From Liolophura sinensis (lineage: Eukaryota > Mollusca > Polyplacophora > Chitonida > Chitonidae), in contig NC_088303.1 of the NCBI RefSeq assembly GCF_032854445.1, positions 20,155,501 through 20,219,500 of the forward strand: 64,000 bases of DNA. Direction: 5' to 3'. Within the stretch, counting starts at the first letter, position 1. Each line of letters starts with the position of its first letter. Below are positions 47,101 through 57,672 of the stretch, piece by piece. The notes under the pieces were generated by a model, which saw only the letters and a list, made by a program, of their open reading frames with translations, was not told the origin of the DNA and ran no database searches. The translations under genes were made by a program, and so were the position numbers.

Positions 47101-50100
47101 AGCACACAAATGACAGAGCATCTGACACTTCTGAGAACCCTGATATTAAACAGACAAACTGGACACACACGGTGGAATATGACAACCTATGCTCTTAATT
47201 CTGCAAATATTGTTCTAAGCTAACCGATTTTTTATAAAAATTCCAAGAATACAACTCTATTCTGACTGCAAGATCATCTGCTGTGCTGGATTCTCATCTG
47301 TATTCTTACAGTCATGGAAAAAATAATTAGACCATTCATATTTTCTTTGGTTTCTTGTTCATTTTAATGCCTGGCAACCCTAAAGGTGTATTAACCGAAG
47401 ATTACAATGAATACGACAAAAATCCAGCTGATTCCATAATACTTTGTTGTATTTGATATGCTTTAAGGTCAGTTGTATTCCTAGGGTGTATGCGAGGCAA
47501 TTTCATGCTTTCCATTTACATGCAGACTTACATAAAGAGTGGTTTCCTGTTTACATGTAGGCTTACATAAATAGGGGTCTCTTGTTTATATATTAAGACG
47601 CAGCACAACTCGGTAGTTGTCAGCTCTCATAATGCCTAAAACGAAAGAATTATGTGGAGCCAGAAAGGCAGCCATCTTGGCACAGCTGGATACTGGATTG
47701 AGCGAGCGACAAGTGGCCAAAAAACTGAAGATCTCTAAGACAACAGTTCATTACACCAAGAAAAAGCAAGCCGAACATGGTACTACAAAACTGCTAGCTG
47801 GTCGAGGCAGGAAACGTCTTTCTACCCCACGAGATGACCGAGCACTCATCCGGTCCAGGATCAAGAATCGTCGTCAGACCTCCAGAGACCTTAGAAATGA
47901 GTGGGCATTGTCAACAAATGTGACTTGTTCAGCAAGAACAGTTCGAAACCGACTTCTTGAAGCTGGCCTAAAGTCGCACAGGGCACGGAAGAAGCCCTTC
48001 ATCAACGAGAGGCAGCGGAAGGCCCGCTTGCGTTTTGCGATGGATCACTAGAATTGGACTGTTGATGATTGGGCTAAAGTTCTCTTCAGTGATGAATCCA
48101 ATTTTGAGTTGATGCCTACTCCAGCCAACTTACTGGTTAGGAGGAAGCCTGGGGAAGCCTACAAACCAGACTGCCTTGCTCCTACTGTAAAGCATGGGGG
48201 TGGATCAGTGATGATCTGGGGTTGTTTCAGTATGGGTGGAACAGGACAGATGCAGTTGTGTGAAGGGAGAATGAACCAAGTCACATACAGAGCTACTCTT
48301 GAAAACAGTCTTCTTCCATCAGCTGCTCAACTCTTTCCTGGCTCGAATGACTGGATTTTCCAACAAGACAATGCCCCTTGCCACACGGCAAGGTCAGTTA
48401 AAACCTGGATAGAGAACCGGAACATTCGAACCCTGAATTGGCCTGCTCAGTCACCTGATCTGAATCCAATTGAAAACCTGTGGAATATTATCAAGTTCAA
48501 AATGGAGAACCACAAGCCCAAAAACAAAGCAAATTTGTTCGAATTTTTGCAACAGGAATGGGCTGCTGTGACCGCAGGGCAATGTAACAAACTGGTGGAG
48601 AGCATGCCAAGGCGCATGGCTGCAGTCATCAAAAACAATGGGCATGCAATCAAGTACTAACTCCCGTGTGAGACTGAGAGTCATGTGACTACGTGACTAG
48701 GAGACAGGAGAAAAAATGAAATGCCAAAATGTTTTTGAGAATACAGTTGCCACATCTACAGATGTATGAACTTAAGTGATTTTGGTCATTGTCAAGAAAG
48801 TCATAGAGAACTGATAGATATCACCTCTTAAATAAAACCCTTATGAACTATTTCTGTTTTCATCACTTTCTTTGCCCAAACAAATGTTCCTTCAGTTGTG
48901 CAAGGTTTTAAAATGAACAAGAAATGGGAGAAAGCAAGGGTGGTCTAATAATTTTTTCCGTGACTGTATATTGGGTGAACAGAGTTGTGGATTTCAGGCC
49001 AAAATAGTTCTTACCTTGCGGGTGGTGGAGACATCGGGTTGTAATACAATGGAGGCGAGTAACTAGGATCATTGCCATAGCCCTGAAAAAGTTGTCACAG
49101 TATCAAGTACACTTGTCATACAACCAAAGCATGCATAAGCCCCTACCTTAACATACGAGGAACTCTTACCCTGACATAACAGAGCCCACTACCCTGACAT
49201 ATGAGGAACTCTTATCAGTAAAATTCAATTATTTACCTGATATAAATATATATAAATAATTTAACTAGGATCAAAATCATAGCCATAGCCCTGAAAAATT
49301 TGTCACAGTATCAAGTACACTTGTCATACAACCAAAGCATGCATGAAAGCAGATTCGCTCAAAGGGTTGAACAGCTGACTTGCTTCCACTGTAGGTACTT
49401 GACCTATAAATTCATGTACAAATCCAGCCAGATATATGAGAACCCCCTACCTTAACATATGAGGAACTCTTACCCTGACGTAACAGAGCCCACAACCCTA
49501 ACATACGAGGAACTCTTACCCTGACATAACAGAGCCCACTACCCTGACATATGAGGAACTCTTACCCTGACATAACAGAACCCCCTATCCTACCACATGA
49601 GGAACTCTTACCCTGACATATGATACTTCTTTCTGCTTCCAAGATTCCAACGCTTCCTGGCCTCTGTTGTATGTTCTATCAACCTCACCCAAGTGGCAGT
49701 CCTGATTAGCCTGCAATAAAGAATTTTCATCAGTGGTAAAATTCAATTATTTACCTGATACAAATATATATAAATAACTTAACTAGGATCAAAATCACAG
49801 CCATAGCCCTGAAAAATTTGTCACAGTATCAAGTACACTTGTCATACAACCAAAGCATGCATGAAAGCAGATTCGCTCAAAGGGTTGAACAGCTGACTTG
49901 CTTCCACTGTAGGTACTTGACCTATAAATTCATGTACAAATCCAGGTCTTACTCCAATTTCCTCCATCCATAAACCTGATCGTGGTGGAATAATGTGACA
50001 ATTCTTGAATATAGTATTATACACTGATTAAAAAAAAAGTTATTATTAAAGATTTTTAGCATGTAGTTCTAATCATTTTTTAATCAACGGCCTGAAAGGC

Positions 50101-53100
50101 TAAGGCATTATACTACACATGAGGCCTTCAATATTTCTACACACTGGAAAATTTCAACATCATAAGCCATCAGTGGCATTCCCTACCCTTGCATACCGGA
50201 TCTGAAACCCCTATGCTTACATACCAGAAACTCTTATGCTGACATATGAGAACCCCTTACCCTTCCACTCGTGGCCCAGGTGAGTATAATTACTTGTGTA
50301 GTTCTGAGTGGATTGTCTCCCTAATAGTTAGTTTCTCTTCATTGTGAAGGGGAATATACCTTCAATGGTTGACACAACAAATAATGTTATCCTACCACAT
50401 GAGGAACTCTTACCCTGACATATGATACTTCTTTCTGCTTCCAAGATTTCAACGCTTCCGGGCCTCTGTTGTATGCTCTATCAACCTCACCCAAGTGGCA
50501 GTCCTGATTAGCCTGCAATAAAGAATTTTCATCAGTAGTAAAATTCAATTATTTACCTGATATAAATATATATAAATAATTTGGTTTTTATATGCAAAGC
50601 TTACTTCACACACACCTGACATATGAGAACCTCCTACCCAGATATATGAGAACCCCCTACCTTAACATATGAGGAACTCTTACCCTGACATAACAGAGCC
50701 CACTACCCTAACATGCAAGGAACTCTTACCCTGACATAACAGAGCCCACTACCCTGACATATGAGGAACTCTTACCCTGACATATGAGAACCTCCTACCC
50801 AGATATATGAGAACCCCCTACAGATATATGAGAACAACCTACCTTAACATACGAGGAACTCTTACCCTGACATAACAGAACCCCCTAGCCTACCATATGA
50901 GGAACTCTTACCTTAACATATGATACTTCTTTCTGCTTCCAAGACTCCAATGCTTCCTGGCCTCTGTTGTATGCTCTATCAACCTCACCCAAGTGGCAGT
51001 CCTGATTAACCCGCAATAAAGAATTTTCATCAGTAGTAAAATTCAATTATTTACCTGATATAAATATATATAAATAATTTGGTTTTTATATGCAAAGCTT
51101 ACTTCACACATACACGACAGATGAGTTTACAATGGTGAAAGAAAGCTGATGGGGGAAAAATGTGGACAGGTCCCGGTTTCCGACCAAATACCTTCCACAA
51201 ACTCTCAATTTGAAAACATTTGAACTCTTCCAACTTAACACAGTTTACTCCACATACTATGTTACAAACAAACTTAACCTATGGAAGACGATGATCGCTG
51301 GGCTGTCCTGAATTACACATTTGAGACGATTTTCACGATGTGGCAGCAACATTGACCAAATGATTTCTTACCTGCTCTCTTCCTTTTGCCCATGCAACCT
51401 CAATGTAAGCACCTTCAACATTCATTCCTAGAGAGAAATATACATGACTTATTATATAACGCCTTCTCACCTTGATCTTCCTTTAATTTTATTTCTTGAA
51501 AGAATGAGGACGTAGTACAAATGCTACACATCAGTTAAAAAAGTGTTTCAGATACAGTCTACCTAGAGTTTCTCCCAAAGAAAACTTCTTATTTTCTCAA
51601 AAAATTCCTGGCAAAATGGTCCCGGGATCTTGGGTTCAATATTCAGCCTATTACATGTAACTGTTGAAACAACTTCCCTCTTTTAAACATTTGATCATTT
51701 AATGTTCAACAGCTTCTTTTCATGCTGAATGATTTATTGATTGGCCCGTTTTTACGCTGTACTCAAGAATATTTCACTTATACGACAGTGATCAGCATTA
51801 TAGCATGAGGAAACCAGGCAGAGCCTGGTGGAAACCCACAACCATTCACAGTTTGCTGGCAGACCTTCCCATCCATGTTGAATGAGGGGTGATATTAAGT
51901 TAATAATAAGCTACCATAAAAGCCAATTTATACAGAAATTTATCCAAACAAATATTCTAGAGAATGCCCACACCTTATGTTTTGAAGTGTGAATTTATAC
52001 TGTATGTGCTCTTCTGTAAATATATGTAAGTCTGTCCCATAAATGTGAGCCATTTCCTGTATGTAGTTGGAGTATCAAACATCCTATAGGCAAGCGATGT
52101 GTCAGTTATTCACTGTTTCATCTTAATTACTTGAGTTAGCATGTTTTCCAAATATTCTCCCTTAGATGTTGGTGGATATTCTATCATGTAATTTTCTGTA
52201 AACATCAATCAAGTGAAAAACTAGTTAAAACATACTAATGTGCCACATGCGACTGACAAACGAAAATGAACTTTTACTTATCAGAAACAGAACTATCCGA
52301 ATGGAAATATATCACACTCTATAAATGCACACAAAAACTACATTCGCCTACCGATAGAAAAAATATACTTCCGTTAATGCATTTGTATTTATCCAAAACC
52401 AATCAACACAACTCCAAAATAAATAATTTTTCTCACCATTAAGTTTAGTCATGGCCATGATAGCAGCATCTCTGTCTCTAAAATGAATGAATGCATAATC
52501 TCTTATCTTCTTTACTCTTTCCACAGCGTTGTCTCTTCCCACAACTTGACTGCACAGCTTTCTAATTTTGTCTTCTGTAGTTGTCGACATAAGGTTCCCC
52601 ACGTGCAAAACCACCTTCTGTAATACAAATATGCACAACATAAATATTATTCCAGTCATACAAATATGCACAATATTAATGTAAAAGATGACGACGCATC
52701 AGTGCTTTTCAGCCATAAGTGACTATATTAATTATCACCACAGCCTCCCATACAAAAGAAATCACTTGTTGCAAGAAATGTTGCGCGCACACCACCCTCT
52801 CATGACAGAAAATGCAACAAATGCTGCATGCGCGCACACCACCTTCTCGTGACGGAAAATGAAAGAGCAGACGATAAGAAATTTCAAGAAGTTACGCGAC
52901 ATTTTACACATATCCACCCACACAAAATACCCCTCTCATACAGAAAATTTTTTAGTTCAATTATAACTTTTCAAATAACGGCTTACATAAAGGTCAAATT
53001 TGTTTGGACTGTGATGCCTACTCGTGAATTTTACAACTAACCAACCGATATTTCCGACGTCTGGTGCCGTCTACATTGGCAATTAAATGTGTTTTAATTT

Positions 53101-53553
53101 GCAACGAAGAGACAACCAAAAAAGTTTCTATAGTGGAAATTACATGACTTACAGGAGAGTTGCGAACACACAAGAGCTGGCCTTTACGAATTTCGTAGTT
53201 GTGAAGCTCCTTTACCGCTTGATTCGCGTGTTCTTTGTTAGTGTATTTAACGAATCCATATCCTCTATGGGGTCCAGAGCGGCGGTTCATTACGAGTTTC
53301 AGTTCGTAAATCTTTCCTATCTTCTCAAATACTGGAACGAGCTCGTCTTCGTAACAGTCTTTTGGAATACCTCCGACGAAAATTTCACAACCCTTTAAAG
53401 GAGCCGGGCTTTCCCAGTCGGAGGTGGATCGCCGTACTTTCTTTCCCATTTTTCTTGCCGTATGGTGTATCCTGTTCTCGCCATAAGTTTCAGCAAGGCT
53501 TCGTTTGGCTCCCGGGTCACACGACGTGGCAAAGCCTCCTCCGCGGACGCCAT
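44005..53553 (-). CDS. A1CF-like: A1CF/RBM46/RBM47-like RNA-binding protein, RRM2 missing, frame broken near start
   Basis: Exons read: 53153-53553, 52437-52617, 51372-51427, one or more of three 90-nt copies (50912-51001, 50414-50503, 49612-49701), 49015-49082, 45031-45147, 44609-44744, 44005-44123. Contains the family N-terminal box (LLKLMARTGYTIRQEKWERK), RRM1 (CEIFVGGIPKDCYEDELVPV), the third RRM (VERVKKIRDYAFIHF) and a C-terminal dsRBD (DLCQKNGWGSPVYQLHS; NPFTPNKLCSTV). Relatives edit, stabilise or regulate mRNAs in the nucleus and cytoplasm. Oddities: the middle RRM is absent, a frameshift separates the N-terminal box from RRM1, and 49015-49082 does not join 45031-45147 in phase, so an exon is missing or lost. 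A Tc1 copy and a 185-bp array sit in that intron. The gene lies wholly inside the 20-kb element. Confidence 0.85.
44609..44744 (-). CDS. A1CF-like, dsRBD second half
   Basis: Acceptor CTTTCAG|ATCACC, donor GAAG|GTAAAG. Encodes ITIPALGTQFPNRNPFTP and EYTLMQLGVPLE, matching the C-terminal part of the A1CF double-stranded RNA-binding domain. Confidence 0.88.
45031..45147 (-). CDS. A1CF-like, dsRBD first half
   Basis: Acceptor CTATAG|GTGCTC, donor TACAAG|GTACTA; 117 nt in phase 0. Encodes VLDDLCQKNGWGSPVYQLHS and QLLELFLYK, very close to the A1CF pattern. Confidence 0.88.
45552..46297. repeat. Four tandem 185-bp repeats
   Basis: Period 185 bp, starting at about 45,552, 45,737, 45,922 and 46,107; the first three are nearly identical and the fourth is diverged. 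The recurrent 89-codon minus-strand frame (MYRCQCRRFPVPYPIKK) is a by-product of the array, as it spans the unit boundary. Confidence 0.93.
46298..47308. other. Intron of A1CF-like gene, no exon found
   Basis: Non-coding by reading. A phase-correcting exon between 49015-49082 and 45031-45147 would be expected in the 45.2-49.0 kb interval but was not recognised. Confidence 0.45.
47309..48966 (+). mobile_element. Tc1/mariner transposon
   Basis: A 1,658-bp element with TIRs CAGTCATGGAAAAAATAATT and (inverted) CAGTCACGGAAAAAATTATT, flanked by TA on both sides. Encodes a plus-strand DD34E transposase. Inserted in an intron of the A1CF-like gene, in the opposite orientation to it. Confidence 0.95.
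47632..48660 (+). pseudogene. Tc1-type transposase with one in-frame stop
   Basis: Starts MPKTKELCGARKAAILAQL; ISKTTVHYTKKK is the first helix-turn-helix and SARTVRNRLLEAGLKSHRAR the second. Catalytic triad: Asp in LFSDESNF, Asp in FQQDNAPCH, Glu in SPDLNPIENLW, with the DD34E spacing. A single TAG at 48049-48051 (between FAMDH and NWTVDDW) interrupts the frame; the reading frame is otherwise kept, so the copy is young. The family normally makes a protein of about 340 residues, which fits. Confidence 0.95.
49015..49082 (-). CDS. A1CF-like, Tyr/Pro-rich exon
   Basis: Acceptor TTTCAG|GGCTAT, donor CGCAAG|GTAAGA. Encodes GYGNDPSYSPPLYYNPMSPP, a low-complexity linker as in relatives. Two damaged partial copies of its first ~25 bases with the acceptor lie near 49,265-49,305 and 49,790-49,830. 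Confidence 0.75.
49612..49701 (-). CDS. A1CF-like, duplicated 90-nt exon, copy 3
   Basis: Acceptor AATCAG|GACTGC, donor GTCAGG|GTAAGAG. Encodes DCHLGEVDRTYNRGQEALES then WKQKEVSYVR. Intact frame and splice sites. Confidence 0.72.
50414..50503 (-). CDS. A1CF-like, duplicated 90-nt exon, copy 2
   Basis: Same length, phase and splice sites as copies 1 and 3; differs at a few residues (DRAYNRGPEALKSWKQK). Confidence 0.72.
50912..51001 (-). CDS. A1CF-like, duplicated 90-nt exon, copy 1
   Basis: Donor GTTAAG|GTAAGAG. Encodes DCHLGEVDRAYNRGQEALES and WKQKEVSYVK. Nearest to the RRM exons. Confidence 0.75.
51372..51427 (-). CDS. A1CF-like, end of third RRM
   Basis: Acceptor CTCTAG|GAATG, donor GAGCAG|GTAAGA. 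Encodes MNVEGAYIEVAWAKGREQ, matching the family pattern of a (G)K.(L/I)DG..IEV..AKP ending. Confidence 0.9.
51728..51885 (-). mobile_element. SINE family 1, diverged fragment
   Basis: 'attggcccgtttttacgctg' to 'agaccttcccatcc'; older than the other copies. Confidence 0.7.
52437..52617 (-). CDS. A1CF-like, RRM3-type exon
   Basis: Acceptor ATTACAG|AAGGTG, donor AATG|GTGAGA. Encodes KVVLHVGNLMSTTTEDKI and VERVKKIRDYAFIHFRDRDA. By content this is the third RRM of the family (the KKIRDYAF.HF signature is RRM3-specific), yet it follows RRM1 directly. Confidence 0.92.
53153..53553 (-). CDS. A1CF-like, first exon with RRM1 and an apparent frameshift
   Basis: ATG at 53553 opens MASAEEALPRRVTREPNE and LLKLMARTGYTIRQEKWERK followed by YGDPPPTG, the conserved A1CF/RBM46 N-terminus, but this frame stops at 53395. 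RRM1 is in another frame, which has its own ATG at 53449 (MGKKVRRSTSDWESP). The break sits at CCGACTGGGAAAG, where relatives read PPPGW; loss of a 4-base CTGG repeat would explain it. If real, initiation at 53449 would still make RRM1 intact. Donor TCTCCT|GTAAGT. Confidence 0.82.
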
Positions 53554-53639
53554 ACCTACACCCTACTGCACCCTGCTGGTCTCACTGCTGACGAACTAGA
53601 AGTAGGCAAACTGGACTTTGCCACGCACGTGCGTGGACT

Positions 53640-54121
53640 TAGAAGAGCCCTACAGCGCCATCTATGATGTCCAATAATTATTGTTTTATTCAAATTTACA
53701 TAGAAAAGGCATCAAATCCAGAGAATATGACCACAGAAACATGTAAGGCAACATATAGGTAAAAAAATAAGCTGATAACTTGGAGGGACACGGTTATGTA
53801 GCACTCGCTGTGCCACTGCGAAAGCAGTTCACCCGTGAGTCTCAAGTATCGAAAATTGAACTGTTCATAGTACGAAATGTGAGAAGAGCCCTACAGCGCC
53901 ATCTATGATGACCAATAATTATTGTTTTATTCCAATTTACATAGAAAAGACACCAAATCCAGAGAATATGACCACAGAAATGTGTAAGGCAATATATAGG
54001 TGAAAAAATAAGCTGATAACTTGGAGGCATACGGTTATGTAGCACTCGCTGTGCCACTGCGAAAAGCAGTTCACCTGCGAGTCTCAAGTATCGAAAATTG
54101 AACCATTCATAGTACGAAATA
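53640..54121. repeat. ~240-bp tandem duplication
   Basis: Two copies (about 53,640-53,880 and 53,880-54,121) each beginning AGAAGAGCCCTACAGCGCCA. Lies just upstream of the A1CF-like start, so it may carry promoter sequence. Confidence 0.9.
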
Positions 54122-54389
54122 TGGCATGTGTTTATACTTCAGTGAGTGTTCGGCTATACCAACTATCTGGGTGATTGAAAATGACCCAAATCCAATCTAC
54201 TATCGCTGACATCGATTTGACAACAGGCATTGTCCTGTGTAATATTCAAAAATAGAAAAAACAAATTTTGTTTTCGCGTGGTTCTAGCTTCTGCATTGTC
54301 TTCTAGAACAGCTTATCATGTTCCAGGCAAACTTTCGCACTGCGACGTCCAATGAGCGAGGGACATGACAGACCAATGAGCGCGACAAG

Positions 54390-54530
54390 GAGCAAAACGT
54401 TGGCTTGTAAAGTCGAGTGGAGCAGCTCCAACAGCTCCATGCTATGCCGGCTATGCCAACCACCCCGACCCACCTGTGGAACACTTCCAACAGATCATGT
54501 GATCAGCCATGGATGACCTACGGTACATGT
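54390..54530 (+). repeat. TIR-module fragment joined to an inverted copy of the A1CF-like last exon
   Basis: 54,394-54,430 matches the TIR block ('ggcttgtaaagtcgagtgg'). 54,447-54,521 matches, in the opposite orientation to the gene, codons of its last exon (YANHPTHLWN to CEKPWMT), with 'ccacctgtggaac' and 'aacagatcatgtga'. A gene fragment fused to element sequence. Confidence 0.8.
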
Positions 54531-55477
54531 ATATTGATCCGGCATTTCAATCTTTCAGACATGGATATACATGTATAACTTAGATTAGGGCCTGTAAACT
54601 AAACACCTGCCTAAACATGGCCCGCATGAGAAAGGTTTGTATTATAATGTGTTATAATAAAGACCGTATATTTTGACAAATAGAGTTAATTTTTTTTTTT
54701 TCTTTTTTCATTTTGAAATTTCAGTTTAATTTTCTATCATCTGTATCGATCAATTATACTGCTGGTTTAATATACAGAACCTGTTAAGTATACAGAACCT
54801 GTTAAGTATACATGACACGTCTGAGTAAAAGTCAGACTTACCTGGTGACGACACCCGCCTTGATTACTATAGGCTTGATTCTGGGATCGACCATGGCTGT
54901 AAGGAATCAGTGACAAATCCGAACGTTATCTGAAGACGCCGCGTTTGGGCTTACTCTTCAGGAGATGCACTTACAATTTCTGCTTTTCTGACTGCTGTTG
55001 TTGTAGAGATGAAAGCGGCTTCTGCAAGATGGCAACAGTACCGAACAGCAGACGTTCATGATAAGACCGGAAGTACATCAACAACAGACGGAGCAGTTAC
55101 CTCCCGTATTCCATATTATACTGATAGAGTAAAGCGTCGGCAGAGGCCCACTGCATCCACACGTGAACAAATACATATACATGGGAAATGAAAACCATTA
55201 CTGAAAACAGAGCTAAAGAAATACTGATTTCTGGACTTCTGATAACGTTTGTTTCACCCATAGAGTACATATAAAAGTGTACTTGTTTGGGTGTTTATTA
55301 AGTCTCGGATTAAGGCAGTCTATCTTAATCCCAGATTGAACTCACTTGAACTCTTTGATAATTCCTGGTACAAATTATCCAGTTTCTGAGTTAAGAAAAC
55401 AAGTTTTTAGAACTATAATCTATATGTTAATCTACTACATGTATATGACATGTGACCCAAGAACCTCTCCACACTGG
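54531..55477. other. Element interior, no gene seen
   Basis: AT-rich; short random open frames only. Confidence 0.5.
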
Positions 55478-55672
55478 GGTCGCTGTGAGTCCAGTTCATG
55501 CTGGCTTCCTTTCGTGCCGTACATGGGGAGGTCTGTCAGCAACCTGCCCATGGTTGTGGGTGTCCTCTGGGCTATGCACAAATTCCTCCCACCAAAATGT
55601 TGGTCGCCTTTGTATAAGTAAACATTTCTTGAGTATGACGTACACCACCATTGCCCAATCAAATCAATAAAT
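55478..55672 (+). mobile_element. SINE family 1, diverged fragment
   Basis: 'gtgagtccagttcatgctgg' to 'aatcaaatcaataaatgaat'. Confidence 0.75.
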
Positions 55673-55809
55673 GAATAGTAAGCAAGGCAGGGATGTCCAT
55701 ACCACGACCATGTTTAAACTTCCAAAGATAATTTGCTCATTCCTGTAATGTTGTGTTGGTGTTAAAAAGTGTTCATAATAATAAAATAAAAAATAAAAAA
55801 AGAACTTAC

Positions 55810-56265
55810 CTGGCTGTGTTCCCCACGTTGATGGACACGCCAGTCCCACAATCGGTAAAAAGTTTTACCACAGGCAATCGCACACACGCTCGTCGTTTTT
55901 TTCCATGCTCCCGCTGGCAGCGCACCAAATGCTCCCGTCGGGAAAACGCCCGCCCGCAGGTTGGGCAGGTGAATCCTTTTTTCTGGGGTTGGTGGTGTGT
56001 ATGGTGGTGAGGGGTGGTGGTGCGTCTGCTGGTGACGCAGCCAGTCATCCCACCGACTGAAGTCCCTGGCGCACGTCATGCAGGTAAACGGCTTCTTCTT
56101 CTTCCCTTCACCTGCATGATTTCCATCTCCATCTCCATCTCCAACCATTCTCGCGCGCGGATAGGTCCGTTTTGGGGGCCATCCATTGATCCGTTTTGGG
56201 GGCAAATCCCGCTCACCCATTGGTTCGTTTTTGGCGACAAAGAGCTCTTTTCGAGCAGTCCCCAC
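55810..56265 (-). CDS. C2H2 zinc-finger exon with shifted middle finger
   Basis: Finger 1 FTCMTCARDFSRWDDWLRHQ and finger 3 (VCAIACGKTFYRLWDWRVHQ) lie in one frame. The finger between them, FTCPTCGRAFSRREHLVRCQ, is only open in a neighbouring frame, so two compensating shifts flank it. The exon ends at a good donor (AGCCAG|GTAAGT, last base 55810). The upstream ATG at 56265 falls in a TIR-derived CCAAT module; an ATG at 56148 (MVGDGDGDG) is the likelier start. DNA binding is inferred from the C2H2 pattern. It may be a decaying gene. Confidence 0.6.
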
Positions 56266-56310
56266 TCAACTTAACAAGCCGACGTTTTGCCTCTTTTTTT
56301 CACTCCCACT
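56148..56310 (-). promoter_or_regulatory. TIR-derived promoter module upstream of the C2H2 exon
   Basis: Reads, on the minus strand, 'ggcaaaacgtcggcttgtta', a shortened hairpin CTCGAAAAGAGCTC and several CCAAT boxes (AACCAATGGGTG, GATCAATGG). Same order as in the TIR. Confidence 0.65.
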
Positions 56311-56805
56311 ACCACCACTGCCCCTATACTATACTCTATTATACTACACTCCACTCTAGTATACACACCCCGTCGTGGAAAAAAACACACCACCACTACC
56401 TGACACACACCTGACACGTCACAGGTGTGACGTCACTCCATGCGCAAATAAGGCAAACACAACAGAGCAGATTAAAATGACTGCATCTTGGGAAGGGCAG
56501 CCCAAATTACCAAAAAGCTCCTGATTAACCTTTGAATGACGAAGGCAATTCAAGAATGAAAAACCATTTATGCGCATGTCTCATAAATTCTTGAATAATG
56601 TTGAGTCGTACATGTAGCGATTGGACCATATGTGATATAGGGGACAAAAAAAAATAAATCTGTACTCCCACTTCACTGCCAAATGTTAACAAGAATGTGG
56701 AATAACCCACCTTCCAGCTACAGGTTTTCAAATGACTTAATGCTTGAATTAAAAAGTATACATATGTAAAAATAAAACAAGCATCATTACGTTGTCTTTT
56801 TTTAC

Positions 56806-56851
56806 CTGAGACACGCGTAGTGATACATGACCTAACCACTCCCATCACCAT
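56806..56851 (-). CDS. Short leader exon, copy 2
   Basis: Encodes MVMGVVRSCITTRVS before donor TCTCAG|GTAAAA. Nearly identical to the exon at 57673-57733. Later exons not identified. Confidence 0.4.
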
Positions 56852-57672
56852 CCGCCCACGCTAAATAGTCCCCCTTACATAACTCGTTCTCGCGCGCTTA
56901 TCTACATGGAGTAGAAAAAAAACACATCCAAATGTCACCTACATAATTACACGCAGTAGACCATATCACTTCAACGAATCGTCAATAACCTAAAAATTTT
57001 TTATACATAATACATAGGAACCATCCAGATAGGTAGGTAGCCGTGGTTTGTCAGCTGTGGTTGATCATGCGTGGTTAATCACAGCCCGACTGGTTGGTAA
57101 CACTGTATACAAGACCGTCTACGTGAACAGCACGGTCGGTTGGATGCTATGCCTGCCTGGCTGACAACAATGTTTAGGCAGGCTGGCAGGTTGGTCGTCG
57201 CTCAACAACCGTGCGGCTCGCCGGACCGATTTCGTTGACGTCCGCGCTCCGCCACAGGCCAGGTGGCACGTTTGCCGGATTCTCTGGTCGGGGGAGACCC
57301 CTAACAGATACACTACAACGTGTGCGTTACACTGAATCCTTATCCATTAAAATCCATATCACTGCTTTGATATAGGATATACTCCTACTGTGGCTTGTTG
57401 CAAGCAAAAGTGTAAGTATATCTGTCAAAAAAATACCCAATATTGGGAAAAAATATTTCCCAACAACCCTTATCAAGGCTAAAACCCAACAGCTCTTGTC
57501 AGGGCTAATCATTTACCTATCATTTACCACCATGTATCGGAGTAGACGGGGGCCTGGGAATGTGGTGTGAATATCTGTGGTGAGGTTTGGAGCAGCTTGT
57601 CGTCTATGGCTAATAAAAAAATGCACCAACCTGTATGGTTCTCAAAAAATACGACGCGCCATTTTTTTGTAC
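56852..57672. other. Element interior, no gene seen
   Basis: Contains the upstream part of leader copy 2 (GTTATGTAAGGGGGACTATT on the minus strand), and a GC-rich block 57,040-57,300 with inverted CAGGCTGGCAGG-like motifs. No exon recognised. Confidence 0.45.

Larger units (their letters stand above)
49140..50930. repeat. Segmental repeats with a ~37-bp motif around duplicated exons
   Basis: 'ctgacatatgaggaactctt' and 'accctgacataacagagccc' recur many times, and larger blocks (for example 49,250-49,430 and 49,740-49,940) are duplicated. The duplication tracts carry the three 90-nt exon copies. Confidence 0.8.
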
